Positions 10,465 through 22,618 of a DNA stretch of 64,000 nucleotides are shown here, piece by piece. The stretch spans positions 1,302,001 to 1,366,000 of the forward strand of contig JAOVFP010000001.1 of assembly GCA_025738555.1 (NCBI GenBank). The letters run 5' to 3'. Every line of letters starts with the position of its first letter. Position 1 is the first letter of the stretch. Source of the stretch: Cyathus striatus. Lineage: Eukaryota > Basidiomycota > Agaricomycetes > Agaricales > Nidulariaceae. The notes beneath the pieces were generated by a model. The model saw only the letters and a program-made list of their open reading frames with translations. It was not told the DNA's origin and searched no databases. Made by a program: the position numbers and the translations under genes.

Positions 10465-12364
10465 ATGTCGTCGACCTCACGCAATCGAAAATTTTTGTCT
10501 TGCCAACCTTCACCCTCAACTATGGTCATCTCCAAACATAACTCGACTCAGGCTAAGAATACTGAAGTTCTAATGTAAGTGACAAGATACAACAGTATTC
10601 CATTGATTCATCACCTCTAGTAGTGCACCCCGCGACAAATGCATCTCCTGCGGCCACGACAGCGGTCCGAAATTCATACTCACCAACCTCAGAGATTCCT
10701 CGGATGCTCTTCGAAACAACATCGTCCCATATGGCTTAGAGCACGTATCAAGGGAATTGGAAGTCGAAAACGCCGAGTCAGAGATTGACCAACTTGGCGA
10801 GGAGATCGTCGGTCTTAGACGTAAAATTGATTCGCTCAGGAAGAGGCGCATTGCATTCCAAAAATTTACTACGCAGGAAAAGAGTCTTTTGGCGCCCGTC
10901 AGGAAGTTACCTCAAGACGTTCTACAACATCTATTCCTTGAGTGCCAGTGGCATATCGAGGAAGATGATCCAGGATACATCTCAGTTTGCAACCCACTTG
11001 CATTCGTTCGAGTTATTACCCAGGTTTGCGCTCAGTGGCGCTCAGTGGCACTCGCTTATCCTGTACTCTGGTCGCGCATTTCCATCAATAACGATAAATG
11101 GTACTCATACATGGATTATGACGACATCGCGGGGCCTTTTGTTGAGAAATGCATTGCGCTTTCACGCGAGGCACCACTGCATATTGATATTTTGCAGGGA
11201 TGCCCTCGGAGTCTATTCGCAGATCACTGTGTACAAGCTATCGTGAGCGCTGCTCATCGATGGAAGGTGTTTATAGTGGGCGATAGCGACCTTTTTGATA
11301 CCATTATGACTCAAATTCCAGCACATGTGACATTCTCACTGTTGAATGACTTGCGTATACGCCATATTCAACCGGTTCAACTTAACCCATCACCGGTATT
11401 GACACACTTAACTTTGTGGGATGCAAAGTCCATGATCTCGCTTCAGGAAGCTCCATCACTGTCTTATTTACACACGTATTATTTCCGACATCCCGAGACA
11501 TTTTTCGAAGTCGATTTTCCCTGGAATCAAATTACCCATTTAAGAACTTCTCTGGGCAGAACTACCTTCTCCGAAGAACAACTTTCCACAATACCCCAAA
11601 TGATGCCCAACCTTACGTCATTTGAAATTATTGTCGGAGACACGACTCCGATGACAAGATGTATAACACTTTCGCAGCTGCGGATATTGAGGATACGTAA
11701 TAAACACTTCCTGGATGTCTTCAAGACGCCTAGTCTTACAGAATTATACCTCATCGTTAAAGTTGATCCACAACGTATTATGCAATTCCTAGAGCGGTCA
11801 GATTGTGATCTGGTGAACCTGTCGCTTTGCTGTGCATGCTTGGCGGAAAATTGGAACAATAAACGTCTGAGAAGCGTGAGAGAGCTTTGTCTAAGCCAAC
11901 CGGCCTCTATTGATCAAGATATTCTCTGGCTTACAAGAAACAACCGTACCTCTAGTCAGCATACTACAGGTGTATGTGAAGCGAATTTTTCTTTACTTCC
12001 AGGGTTGGAGATACTCGAAATAAAAGCTATACCACCTGAATCCCAGAAGGTTTTAAAGGATCTTATTGCTATGCTGATATCACGCGTTCCACCGATTCAA
12101 AAACTTGCAAATATGGTCGACACTGATACCAAATCAAGTGTATCCTATCTGAAATCAGTTTCTATTGGTTTCCGATGGAAACTAAACCGGAACGACAAGA
12201 ATTTATTGATGAGATTTATTCATTCTGATATGGTCAGTACATCTGGAGTACAGATCTCAATAAGTCATATGGTTTCCGAATATGTTTCCAAGTATATCGT
12301 ATGGGATGGCGTTGAATGCGACTGTATTTCTGATGAAGAAGATAGAGACTCTAACGAGATTTAA
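10465..12364 (+). CDS. F-box / leucine-rich-type protein 1
   Basis: Likely substrate-binding subunit of an SCF ubiquitin ligase. Two exons, 10465-10574 and 10621-12364, with a 46-nt intron (GTAAGT..CTAG), give 617 residues. Exon 2 opens with a CxxC motif (CISCGHDSGPKF) seen in all F-box genes of this window, then a coiled coil (about residues 75-115, RELEVENAESEIDQLGEEIV and on), then the F-box core (LAPVRKLPQDVLQHLFLECQ, about residue 130). The rest is an irregular Leu-rich repeat-like region ending in an acidic tail. The ATG at 10465 is chosen because the parallel exon of F-box gene 2 has the same length class, phase and splice position. The gene is intact, though the fold-back element sits where its promoter or 5' UTR should be. 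An acidic open stretch after the stop (12365-12500) may be an old longer C-terminus. Target unknown. Confidence 0.85.
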
Positions 12365-12926
12365 TACAAAGAGGGCGATGAGGAGGAGGTGGAGGGTGAA
12401 AGCGAAGAGGATGAAGAAGAGACGAAGGTGATAGAGAAGACAGTGATGGTGACGAGGAGGAATACGGAGAGGGTTTTTCAGACGAGTGGGAGTGATAAAC
12501 AAGAAATCCGAAGTACTACATCTTGTGAATATTTACTGTCAGTTTTATCATTGACGGACTTGATTCTGAAACATTGTCTCCCTCTGCAAACCCCAGGCTT
12601 TTAGACTCTGAGTGCGTCTGACAATTGGCGTCGAATTCACATTTCTTCAGTAGAAGTCCATTTCATCGATTACCACTGCTAAACTATCACTACCATTGTT
12701 TAGGTTGCTTTCGACATACCAACCGCAACTGACCATTATTATGAATCGCTACAACTTAACCGAATATAATTGGATTTTCTCACCTTTATATAAAGCAAGA
12801 ATGAAACCTGTTCTAACTTTGAAAGTGCTCGTGATAGACGCTCACTGTCCTTATATTAAAGCCCACGGCTACACCCGTCATCGATTTCTCTCCTCTTATC
12901 AGCCTTCTTAACAATCACGAAAAGCC
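12365..12926. promoter_or_regulatory. Spacer between F-box genes 1 and 2 with a TATA-like box
   Basis: About 560 bp. A TATATAA motif at about 12786-12792 lies some 135 bp before the ATG of F-box gene 2 and is the best core promoter candidate. A pyrimidine-rich CTCTCCTCTTATC stretch precedes the start codon, as is common in fungal 5' UTRs. No coding evidence apart from the acidic frame following gene 1. Confidence 0.4.
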
Positions 12927-13556
12927 ATGGATATATCTACGAACGACTGGCCCGGCACACAGGTTGATTGTATCGTGTAAGTAAAGCTACTGTATTTTGA
13001 GTTGATTTTTCAACTGTACGCTAGTGCTCCCCATGAGATATGTGGGTCCTGCGGCCGCAACAGCCTGAGTAGTCCCACGTTCTTGATCACAAACCTCAAA
13101 GGCCCCTCAGAGACTCATAGAACCAACGATATGTCTTCCAGGTTAGAGCGCGAATCAAAGAAATTGGAAGTCAATGACACCGAGTCAGAAATTGACCGAC
13201 TGGATATGGAGATTGTCCACCTCCAACAAGTACTCGCTTCACTCAAGCAACGGCGGGATAAGCTACAACAATTCTGCGCTCAAGAGCGGAGCCTCCTTGC
13301 ACCTATCAGAAAGCTCCCTCAGGATGTTCTACAATACCTATTCGTTGTGTGCCAGAGGCACCTGGAGCGCGAAGACGGGGGCATGTTTGATATCTGCAAT
13401 CTCAATGCATTTATTCGAATCATAACCCAGATCTGTGCATATTGGCAATCATTAGCATATTCATGCCCTGAGCTCTGGTCCCGAATTGCCATAAGCCATA
13501 TTAGAGACGCAGAACCCAAGAAAATTACAGTACTTATCCCTCCCCCACCCTTTCAC

Positions 13557-14055
13557 CTAAACTTCACGTGAATTTCACGTGAAGGGGTGAAATTCACGTG
13601 AAATTCATGTGAATTTCACATGAAATACACATTGAAGTAACATTTTCACGTGAAATTCATGTGAAAACACGTGAAGTCCACATGAATTTCACCTTCATCT
13701 AGGATGTTCCAAAATCACCAAAATTTGGTGAAATTCAAGTGAAGTTTAGGTGAAAACTAGGTGAAAAATAGGTGAAATTTAAATATGAAATTCATGTGAA
13801 TTTCACATGGAATTCACATGAAATTCATGTGAAGTACACATGAAATACAAGTCATGTACAGTGCAATAGTTACATGAAATTCATGTGAATTTCACATGAA
13901 ATCCATGTGAAGTACACATGAATTACAGGTCAAATTCATATGCATGTACAGTCCAATAGTTACATGAAATTCATGTGAATTTCACATGAAATACAGGTCA
14001 AGTTCATATGCATGTACAGTGCAATAGTTACATAGAATTAATGTGAAATATACAT
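13557..14055. repeat. Left subterminal palindrome array (TTCAYRTGAA)
   Basis: About 500 bp packed with the 10-bp palindrome TTCACGTGAA, TTCATGTGAA or TTCACATGAA, spaced by a few bases. A longer unit of about 115 bp (ACATGAAATTCATGTGAATT to GTACAGTGCAATAGTT) recurs between about 13810 and 14030. Likely binding sites for the element's own protein; that is inference. Confidence 0.75.
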
Positions 14056-14458
14056 GAAATTTATATTATTTTCTATATAAAAAATGTATTTTAAAGATTT
14101 AGAACTTAGAATTACATATGAAAGTTAGAGAATATTGTAAATTTATCTATTATATATCCACATCCATATCCTCAGGTAGATTATCACTGAGCCTTGTCTT
14201 CATTGCTCTTTGCTGTTGTCTATCCAAAACATGTTGTGTGTGATAAACCAACATTGCATGTAGAAACCAATTAAAGTTTGATACTGTCATTCGTTTGAGA
14301 ATAGACTCAAACCCACCCAGCCAAGAATTGAGTTGCTCACATGCCTGATAATGAATTAATAGTTATTAAGATTTAATACTTATATCTTACCTGTGTATTA
14401 AAAGCTCTCTTGTAATATGGTTGACCATTCCGATCATGTTCAATTATTACAAGATTAG

Positions 14459-15224
14459 TGTTATATCCGTGTCCGGATACATCGTGCCGACGTTCCCACG
14501 TGACCTTCCAACATACCCGGTCCGTTCCCGGAACGTACCCGCTTCGGGTTTACACTTCCCGACGTTCCCGCCCGGGAACGTACCCGGAACCCGTCGGGTT
14601 TTCTATCGGGTATCCCGGATACGTACTTTCTCTTATGACGGCCTCACCGCGTCATCATTCTATTACTCCTCCCTTCCATTCCTACTTATACGTTTCATTA
14701 TGGCCTTTGTAGATTAGTTCCTTATTCTTCATTCTGAGCGCGTCATTTGCGCCCCTACTCCGCTTTGCCAAGACTTCATTTCCTACTTACTCCTTTGACT
14801 TGTCCTTTGTATAATACTTCTACATTCGTATCTACAGGTTCCTACTTAGTATAAGTAGTCTTCCAGATGTAATAGGTAGTCTTTAGTATTCGTATCAACT
14901 CTGTACACTTTCTTCCTACTCTAAGTTCCGAAACCCGCTCCGGGTTTTCCTTCGGGTTTCTCTCCCGCTACCTAGTGTAGTGGCGAAGCCTTCTCTTATA
15001 CTCTAGAACGTCTTCCTTTGTTACATATCATCTTACTCGAAATACGAACCATTCCCTGGGGATATCCAGGCGGCGCAGCACACAAGCTGAAGCCACGGTT
15101 CTTTCCGCACTCCCGCTCTACGTTTCCGCACCCGTACTTACTTCGGGTTTCCGTTATAGTTCTCCCACACCCTCCGGGTGTCTTCGCAACCACTTCTAAG
15201 CAGGAAGAGAATCGGTACGTAACA
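14459..15224 (+). repeat. 5' LTR of gypsy element (766 bp)
   Basis: TG..CA ends. Rich in TCCCGG, ACCCG and GGGTTT motifs. Differs from the 3' LTR by one extra C near 14930 (AGTTCCGAAAC versus AGTTCGAAAC); no substitution was seen on reading through both. Confidence 0.95.
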
Positions 15225-15260
15225 GTATACGAATACTGATACCTTGGATATCTCTTTATC

Positions 15261-16770
15261 ATGGCTCCAACTGGGACTTCGGTTACTCGCACAGCGCATA
15301 CCGCTAGTCATACCAATGCTGTGGGTGCTCGTGCCACCCGTGCAGCTACGAGGCAACAGCCTCCACGGAGTACTTCAGGTTCTCTACCTTCTACACCGTC
15401 TCGGGTTACACCCAGCCCAGCACCACCTCCTAGTGCTACTTTCCTGGGTCCACCCTCGACTTCCGCTCAGCTACTTTCTGTTCCTGCAGCCGGGAATCTC
15501 GGATCCGCTCAGGCTCCTCCGGATGGCACTCCACCGCCATACGGTACAGTCGCAGCGGAACGGGACACTCCCGAGGGTCACGGTTCCGATGGTGGTACCA
15601 TTGGACCGCCACCTCCACCTCCTTCTCAGCCCAATCCTCCGTCTCCACCATCCTCAGACTCAGGGGATGATGGTGATGAGGATGATGTCGACAATCCCAG
15701 GCGCACACCTCTTGCGCGCCACTCCCGGGAAGACCGGCTTGCCGAAGCTCTTTTGAGAGTTGCGGAATCCGCCCGGTACATCGGGAACACGTCAGGGAAC
15801 GCAACGTTCAAAAGCCAGATACTTTTGATGGTTCCAGTGCTGAGAAGTTGGAGCAGTTCATTACTCAATGCCAAATTTACTTCCGGAATAATCCTTCCCA
15901 ATACTCGGATGGACATTCCCAGGTCAACTTCGCTCTCGCATATCTTCGGGATACCGCGCTTCAGCTCGTTATGCCGACCCTCTCCAATCCCTATGCTGAT
16001 GATGAGTTCCTTCACTCTTGGGAGGTTTTCGTCGTCATGCTAGAGGATAACTTCGGGTTAGCGAACCCGGAAGGGGATGCCGAGAATGATCTGGATGTCC
16101 TCATTATGAAGGATTCACAGAAACTGTCCAAGTATCTTGTACAGTTCAACAGGCTTGCACAGCGCACCGACTGGGATGATAAATCCTTATGCCACCGACT
16201 CTATTCCGGGTTTCCGGGTCGCATTAAGGATGAGATCTCTCATGTTGGGAAACCTACCACAAAGCGCGGGATGATTAAACTAGCTCAAGGGATCGATAGT
16301 CGGTACTGGGAACGCCAGTCCGAGCGTACGCGGGAATCCCACCAGCCTCGGGGTCCGCGGGTTCCGGATAGCTCTGTTAGAGCTACTACAAACCGCCCCG
16401 CAGTCACCCCGGCGCCTTCCCGCCTCGTTTCGGGTCAATATGCGCCACGTCCGAGTTATCCCCACCGTGCTGGTAGTCACCCACCTCGTTCCTCGCAGCC
16501 TCCCCAACAGCGGAGGCCGGAATTGAATGACAAGGTTGGTCGAGATGGCAAACTCTTGCCACAAGAACGTCAGCGTCGCATGGACAACAATCTATGCTTG
16601 TTCTGCGGTAATCCGGGCATCGCGCCAAAGAATGTCCCCGCTCTGCCTCTTCCGCGGCTAGAGCCCGGGCATCCGGAATATCCGCTTCGGCTCCTACGTC
16701 GGCTTCTGCGGGTCCCTCGACCCGCAGATCCGCGCCTCTTTCCAACCCGGCTTCGGGTTCGAAAAAATAG
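15261..16770 (+). pseudogene. gag: gag of gypsy element (frameshifted)
   Basis: Structural protein of the retrotransposon particle. The first frame (15261-about 15800) encodes a Pro/Ser/Thr-rich N-terminus with an acidic run (SGDDGDEDDVDNP). The capsid-like part (about 15810-16440) continues in another frame, reading EQFITQCQIYFRNNPSQYSD to RLYSGFPGRIKDEISHVG. A CCHC zinc knuckle begins CLFCGNPG near 16595, after which one base is missing and the rest (H..C spacing) is in a third frame ending TAG at 16768. Both shifts are single-base. A gag stop followed by pol in a different register is usual; the exact pol start is not clear. Confidence 0.8.
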
Positions 16771-19700
16771 GGAGCGGTCCTCTGGACACCACACAAGCCG
16801 AGGACCGCGTTGTTCCCCTTGTGCGCAGCCGATGCAGGTAAGACTCAACGCTTCCGCTCTTTCCGACCCCAATGCCCTTCATATTCCACTTTGTAGTACC
16901 ATCCATGCTCTCCCTACACCCTGTACAGTTTCATATAGCGCTCTAGTCGATTCGGGTTCTACCCATTGTTTTATGGATTCATCTTTCGTTCGGACACATG
17001 CTATTCCTACCTCACCTACTCCACCTATCGCTCTCAGACTTTTCGATGGCACCACCAATCATGTTATAACCGAGTTCGTTACACTGCCTGTACTATTCCC
17101 TACCGGTGAATGTATTACAGTTGAACTCTATGTGACACCTCTTGATTCCGTGTGTTCTGCAGTCCTAGGATACAATTGGCTCACCCGCTTCAATCCGTTG
17201 ATTGACTGGGTATCGGGCTCATTAACATTCCGGACTCCAGACACTTCCGAGCAACTTCCGCTCAAATCCGGGATCTCGGAACCAGGTTCCGCTTCCGAGG
17301 ATCCATCTCCGGTCACCTCTGATGAGTCTCTGCCACCTCCTCCTAGCATTTCGCTAATAAACGGTGCCGCCTTCTCGCGTGCATGCCGTTTAGAGGAGCA
17401 CAGACTTTCCGTATCCAGCTTGGTGCTGTCGCTTCCGCCGCTGCCCTCAATCCAGAGGAAGCTCCGGATCTCTCTTCAATACCGTCTGAGTATCACGAGT
17501 TTGCTGATGTATTTAGCAAGTCCCGGGCAGATACACTTGCCCCTCACCGTCCCTACGACTTAAAGATCAACCTAGAAGAAGGTGCTTCACCTCCTGTAGG
17601 TCGGATCTATTCCCTTTCCCAATCCGAGCTTTCCGCTCTTCGGGAATTCATCGATGAACATATCCGGATCGGATTTATTCAACCTTCACGCTCTCCGCAC
17701 GGGGCTCCCGTCCTTTTTGTCCGCAAGAAGGACGGATCGCTTCGGCTTTGTGTGGATTTCAGCGGGTTGAACGCTATTTCTAAAAAGGATCGTTATCCTT
17801 TGCCACTCATTTCAGATTTGCTCGACAGTCCCGTCGCGCCCGTATCTACACCAAGATCGACCTGCGTCATGCGTACCACCTGGTCCGCATTGCCGAGGAC
17901 GATGAATGGAAAACCGCTTTCCGGACTCGCTATGGATCCTTTGAATGGCTAGTCATGCCCTTCGGACTTTCCAATGCACCCCGCGGGTTTCCAACGCTTC
18001 ATGAACGATGTTTTCAAAGACCTTCTTGATGTGTGCGTCATAGTTTATTTGGATGACATCCTTATATACTCTGATAACCTTGCGCAACATCGCCAACATG
18101 TCAGGGAAGTTTTGCGTCGACTCCGGAAGCACGGGTTGCGCGCGCGCGGATAAGTGTGAGTTCCACTCGGAATCCGTGGAATATCTCGGATATATACTAT
18201 CGCCCAACGGTCTCACCATGTCTCCAACAAAGGTGAAGACTATTCAAGAATGGCCGGAACCAAGGAAAGTAAAAGACATTCAATCCTTCCTTGGGTTCGC
18301 TAATTTCTATCGGCGTTTTATATACAACTATTCCGACATAGTTGTTCCGCTCACCCGCCTTACCCGGAAGGGTAATCCGTGGAACTTCTCGGAAAAATGC
18401 CGTTCCGCTTTCACTGAACTTAAGGGCGCTTTCACGTCGGCACCCATTCTTACCCATTGGGTTCCCGACAAGCAGCTCATCGTGGAAACCGACGCTTCGG
18501 ATTACGCGTTGGCTGCTATCCTGTCTATAGTTTCCGATGATGGCGAGATTCACCCTATCGCTTTCCACTCACGAACCTTTACACCTCCCGAGTTAAACTA
18601 CGACACCCACGACAAGGAATTGCTTGCTATCTTGAAGCATTCCAAGTCTGGCGTCATTACCTGGAAGGTTCCGGTTCACCCATCGATGTCGTCACAGACC
18701 ACAAGAACTTGGAATACTTTTCCACAACCAAGATCTTGTCCCGACGACAAGCCCGATGGTCGAGTATCTTTCCCAGTTCAATCTAGTGATCCGCTTTCGA
18801 CCCGGAAAACTCGGGGCGAAGCCGGATGCTCTGACTAGACGATGGGACGTCTACCCTAAAGAGGGGATAGCGACTACGCTAAGGTCAATCCGCATAACTA
18901 TCGTCCAGTGTTCACCCAGGAACAGCTTATCACTTCTCTCCGAGCAACCTCACTTATTGTACCTGCTCTTCGCGCTAGTATCATCATGGACATTGAACAG
19001 TTACATACTGACATATTATCAGCTCTCCCTAATGACCCGGTCGCAGTTATCCGAATGCGGACTCCCGAGAATCGTTGGACTGTAACCCCGGACGGTTTCC
19101 TCCGTCTAGATAACCGGATCTATGTTCCGGACTCCGGAACCCTTCGGCTTCGGGTTTTACAGTACAAACACGACCACCCGCTTTCAGGACACCTTGGACA
19201 GAACAAGACCCTCGAGCTAATTCGACGCGAATATACTTGGCCGCTTATACGGACGTTTGTAAAGGACTATTGTAAGTCTTGTAATACTTGCATGCGTTCT
19301 AAACCACAGCGCCACCGCCCGTACGGAACCCTGAAACAACTTCCGGTTCCCGGACGCCCATGGCATTCGATATCTATGGATTTCATAGATCAACTTCCAA
19401 AATCATCGGCTTCCAAGTATGATTCTATACTCGTTATCGTGGATCGTTTCTCCAAGCAGTCTATCTTCATTCCCACTCATACCACTTGCTCTTCTTCCGA
19501 CCTTGCGCTTCTATTTGTACTTCATGTCTTTTCCAAGCACGGAGTCCCGGAACACATCACTTCCGATCGTGGTTCCGAGTTTGTGTCACATTTCTTCCGC
19601 TCCCTCGGTACGGCCCTCGACATCACTTTACATTTCACCTCGGGTTATCATCCCGAAGGCGACGGCCAAACGGAACGCACAAACCAAACTCTGGAACAAT

Positions 19701-20462
19701 ACCTTCGGGCCTACTGCAACTACCAGCAGGATAACTGGTGTGATCTTTTACCTCTTGCTGAATTTGCTTACAATAATGCACCGAGCGCAACCACAGGAAT
19801 TTCACCGTTCTACGCAAACAAGGGTTATCACCCGAACCTTGCGATACATCCGGAACGTGATCTCACTTCCGCTCGTGCACGGCACTTCGCAGTAAACCTC
19901 GAGGAACTTCACGAGATGCTTCGGACCGAAATACTCAGTGCGCAGAAAGCGTTATCAAGCACCCGCCGATGCGCGTCGCAAACCCGCACCCGCATTCCCT
20001 GTCGGGACAAAGGTATACGTTAAAGCCGAGTACTTCCGGACAACCCGACCATCCCGGAAACTTGCAGAAAAGTTCCTAGGACCTTTTGAAGTCATCGCAC
20101 TTGCCGGATCGCATTCGCGTACCTTGCGCCTTCCAGAACAATTTCATGCAGTCCACCCAGTATTCCATGTATCCATGCTTGAACCCAATACTGAAAATAC
20201 TATCCCAGATCGCATTATTCCTCCACCACCACCTGTCCAGGTTGATGGTGATATTGAATACGAGGTCTCGGAAATCTTGGACTCTAAACTGGATCGTCGT
20301 TTGCGTTGCAAACTGAGGTACTATGTACGCTGGCTAGGGTATGAAGGGACCGATGAAGAGTTTTCATGGCTTCCGGCCACGGAACTGGAACACGCTACGG
20401 ATATCATTGAAGAGTTCCACTCCCGTTATCCGGATAAGCCCGGGCCTACTCCTATTTCTTAA
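16771..20462 (+). pseudogene. pol: pol of gypsy element: protease, RT, RNase H, integrase, chromodomain (frameshifted)
   Basis: Polyprotein that copies and integrates the element. Protease: ALVDSGSTHCFMD near 16950 with the DSGS active site. RT: 17520-18230 with [26 protein letters not shown] and the catalytic YLDD at about 18047. RNase H: ETDASDYALAAIL near 18490. Integrase: HHCC-type zinc region around 19170-19290 and the D..D..E core (SMDFIDQLP near 19374, TSDRGSEF near 19560, followed by EGDGQTERTNQ). Chromodomain: YEVSEILDSKLDRRLRCKLR to LPATELEHATDII at 20250-20430, and stop at 20460. The frame breaks at about eight points (near 17390, 17833, 17980, 18145, 18632, 18752, 18865 and 19949), each a one-base change, mostly in short runs, with no nonsense substitution noticed. 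Confidence 0.88.
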
Positions 20463-20586
20463 TTTTCACGTTACTTATTATCCGCTTGCAGTTTCACCTT
20501 ATACAAAAACCAAAAACAACGAATAACAACCAAAAAGCGAGATACAAGTACATTAGAACTTTGGTAACGTGTTACGATCATTTCCA

Positions 20587-21711
20587 TCACTCCCTCTGCA
20601 TCTGCGACTCGACCCGAGCTCCTACTTCACCTTCCGACGCAATCCCGGAACCCGTAACAACTTCCTCATACGCATCCGGATCCCGGAGGCGTTTCGCGAG
20701 CAGGGTTTCGATGTTGGAAACATGGACGGCGTGCTTGGATACTTCGGCAACTACTCGCGACAACTTACCAAGTTCGCCTACCACTTTACGATTGGTATCC
20801 GCGAGGTTTCCGAGTTGAGTGATCATCTCCCTTTGCAAAGAGATGATAGTATCGTTCTGCAGCCGCATCGCGCTTAGGATGGATGTTGCGACATTCATGG
20901 AAGTGGACAAGGAGACCAGATTAGCAGAATCGTTTGCACTAGAGGATCGGAACGATGGACCCGCTACTGCGGATGAAGGACGGATCAACTCATCATCCGT
21001 GTCGTCGATCCGAGCCCGCTTCATGCTTTGACGAGACGACTGGCGAGATGGCGCAATGGATGGGGGACCCATGTGAGTATCCGAGTGGTCCGAAGGACCG
21101 GATGGAACGGGACTTGTTCCGGCTTTGTTCCGGCCTCGAGTGCTAAGGGAACATTTTCCCTTAAGCACCCCGCAAGCAACGCAAGCACTACAGGGAGTTC
21201 CTATAAACTATACAGACCGATAATCATGTTTTACTCACCTGTTTGACTCCCTCAAGCGATAACACTCAGTTCCCCGATCCTGACAGTTTATGCAAGGCAC
21301 ATCATGATAGTATCGTAGTTCCTTTGGCTCCCCAGAATCATCTGTACCCTTACCCTTACTATTTCCTATGTTTCCACCACTTTCCGCCTCATATCCAGAA
21401 CCCGTCACGTCTCCCGACGCTTCCGACCCACTCCCGACACTCGTCTCCGTCGGATTTACGACCCGCGGCGTAACCGCATTTGCCGCCGTCCCGGAACGAA
21501 CAGAGGGAAGTGTTGCCGGTGGAACAGCTACGTACGCGGCGTTCTCCCGCCTTGGAGCCGGATTTATAGGCCTCGGCTTTGGTCTCGGCTTTCCGGAACT
21601 ACTCCGGGATGCTGGAGTCGAATTTTCTGACTGTTGGTTGGCCGCACGATAGGCTAGGAAAGCAGCATAATCTTCCGAAGAAATATTTGCTAGATTGACA
21701 CTCTTATCCAT
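20587..21711 (-). CDS. Antisense spliced gene inside the gypsy element
   Basis: Lies between pol and the 3' LTR, on the opposite strand. Exon 1 is 21711-21239, exon 2 is 21142-20587, with a 96-nt intron (GTGAGT..TTAG) that joins in frame to 342 residues. The N-terminus (MDKSVNLANISSEDYAAFLA) is followed by a basic, Pro-rich stretch, an acidic Gly/Ser stretch and a short Cys motif (CINCQDRGTEC). Exon 2 has Ser-rich, then a long helical/coiled-coil region (about residues 235-320). No domain is recognised; the Cys motif and coiled coil recall retroelement accessory or nucleic-acid-binding proteins, but that is a guess. Unlike gag-pol, it has no frame break, which argues that it is under use. Antisense extra ORFs at this position are known from some plant Ty3 lineages. 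Confidence 0.65.
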
Positions 21712-21853
21712 GATGGGGGTTAGAAAGGAATCAGATGCGCTCTTGTTCTCTTATTTGAACATCTACTGACCAATAGGATTTCTTGTATTATTTTTAGTTA
21801 TATATTCTCGCACACAGTATGACCTCGTGGGCTCGGCCCTAAAAGGGGGATAC

Positions 21854-22618
21854 TGTTATATCCGTGTCCGGATACATCGTGCCGACGTTCCCACGTGACC
21901 TTCCAACATACCCGGTCCGTTCCCGGAACGTACCCGCTTCGGGTTTACACTTCCCGACGTTCCCGCCCGGGAACGTACCCGGAACCCGTCGGGTTTTCTA
22001 TCGGGTATCCCGGATACGTACTTTCTCTTATGACGGCCTCACCGCGTCATCATTCTATTACTCCTCCCTTCCATTCCTACTTATACGTTTCATTATGGCC
22101 TTTGTAGATTAGTTCCTTATTCTTCATTCTGAGCGCGTCATTTGCGCCCCTACTCCGCTTTGCCAAGACTTCATTTCCTACTTACTCCTTTGACTTGTCC
22201 TTTGTATAATACTTCTACATTCGTATCTACAGGTTCCTACTTAGTATAAGTAGTCTTCCAGATGTAATAGGTAGTCTTTAGTATTCGTATCAACTCTGTA
22301 CACTTTCTTCCTACTCTAAGTTCGAAACCCGCTCCGGGTTTTCCTTCGGGTTTCTCTCCCGCTACCTAGTGTAGTGGCGAAGCCTTCTCTTATACTCTAG
22401 AACGTCTTCCTTTGTTACATATCATCTTACTCGAAATACGAACCATTCCCTGGGGATATCCAGGCGGCGCAGCACACAAGCTGAAGCCACGGTTCTTTCC
22501 GCACTCCCGCTCTACGTTTCCGCACCCGTACTTACTTCGGGTTTCCGTTATAGTTCTCCCACACCCTCCGGGTGTCTTCGCAACCACTTCTAAGCAGGAA
22601 GAGAATCGGTACGTAACA
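21854..22618 (+). repeat. 3' LTR of gypsy element (765 bp)
   Basis: Same sequence as the 5' LTR apart from one missing C. Preceded by the purine tract AAAAGGGGGA and followed by target duplication ATTAG. Confidence 0.95.

Larger units (their letters stand above)
14459..22618 (+). mobile_element. Ty3/gypsy (chromovirus) LTR retrotransposon, 8160 bp
   Basis: Bounded by LTRs 14459-15224 and 21854-22618 that begin TGTTATATCCG and end CGTAACA. The 5-bp duplication ATTAG stands at 14454-14458 and 22619-22623, inside the cysteine-cluster gene. Order gag, protease, RT, RNase H, integrase, chromodomain is that of chromoviruses. A purine tract (AAAAGGGGGA) precedes the 3' LTR. A clear tRNA-primer site was not found after the 5' LTR. 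Between pol and the 3' LTR lies an extra antisense gene. LTRs look identical except for one single-base indel, so the copy is young; its CpG content is high. Confidence 0.95.

Noticed and set aside
13557..14055. CRISPR-like regular repeats
   Set aside because: Units are overlapping 10-bp palindromes without unique spacers, in a eukaryotic transposon.
19419..19895. 158-codon open frame
   Set aside because: Alternative register of the gypsy integrase.
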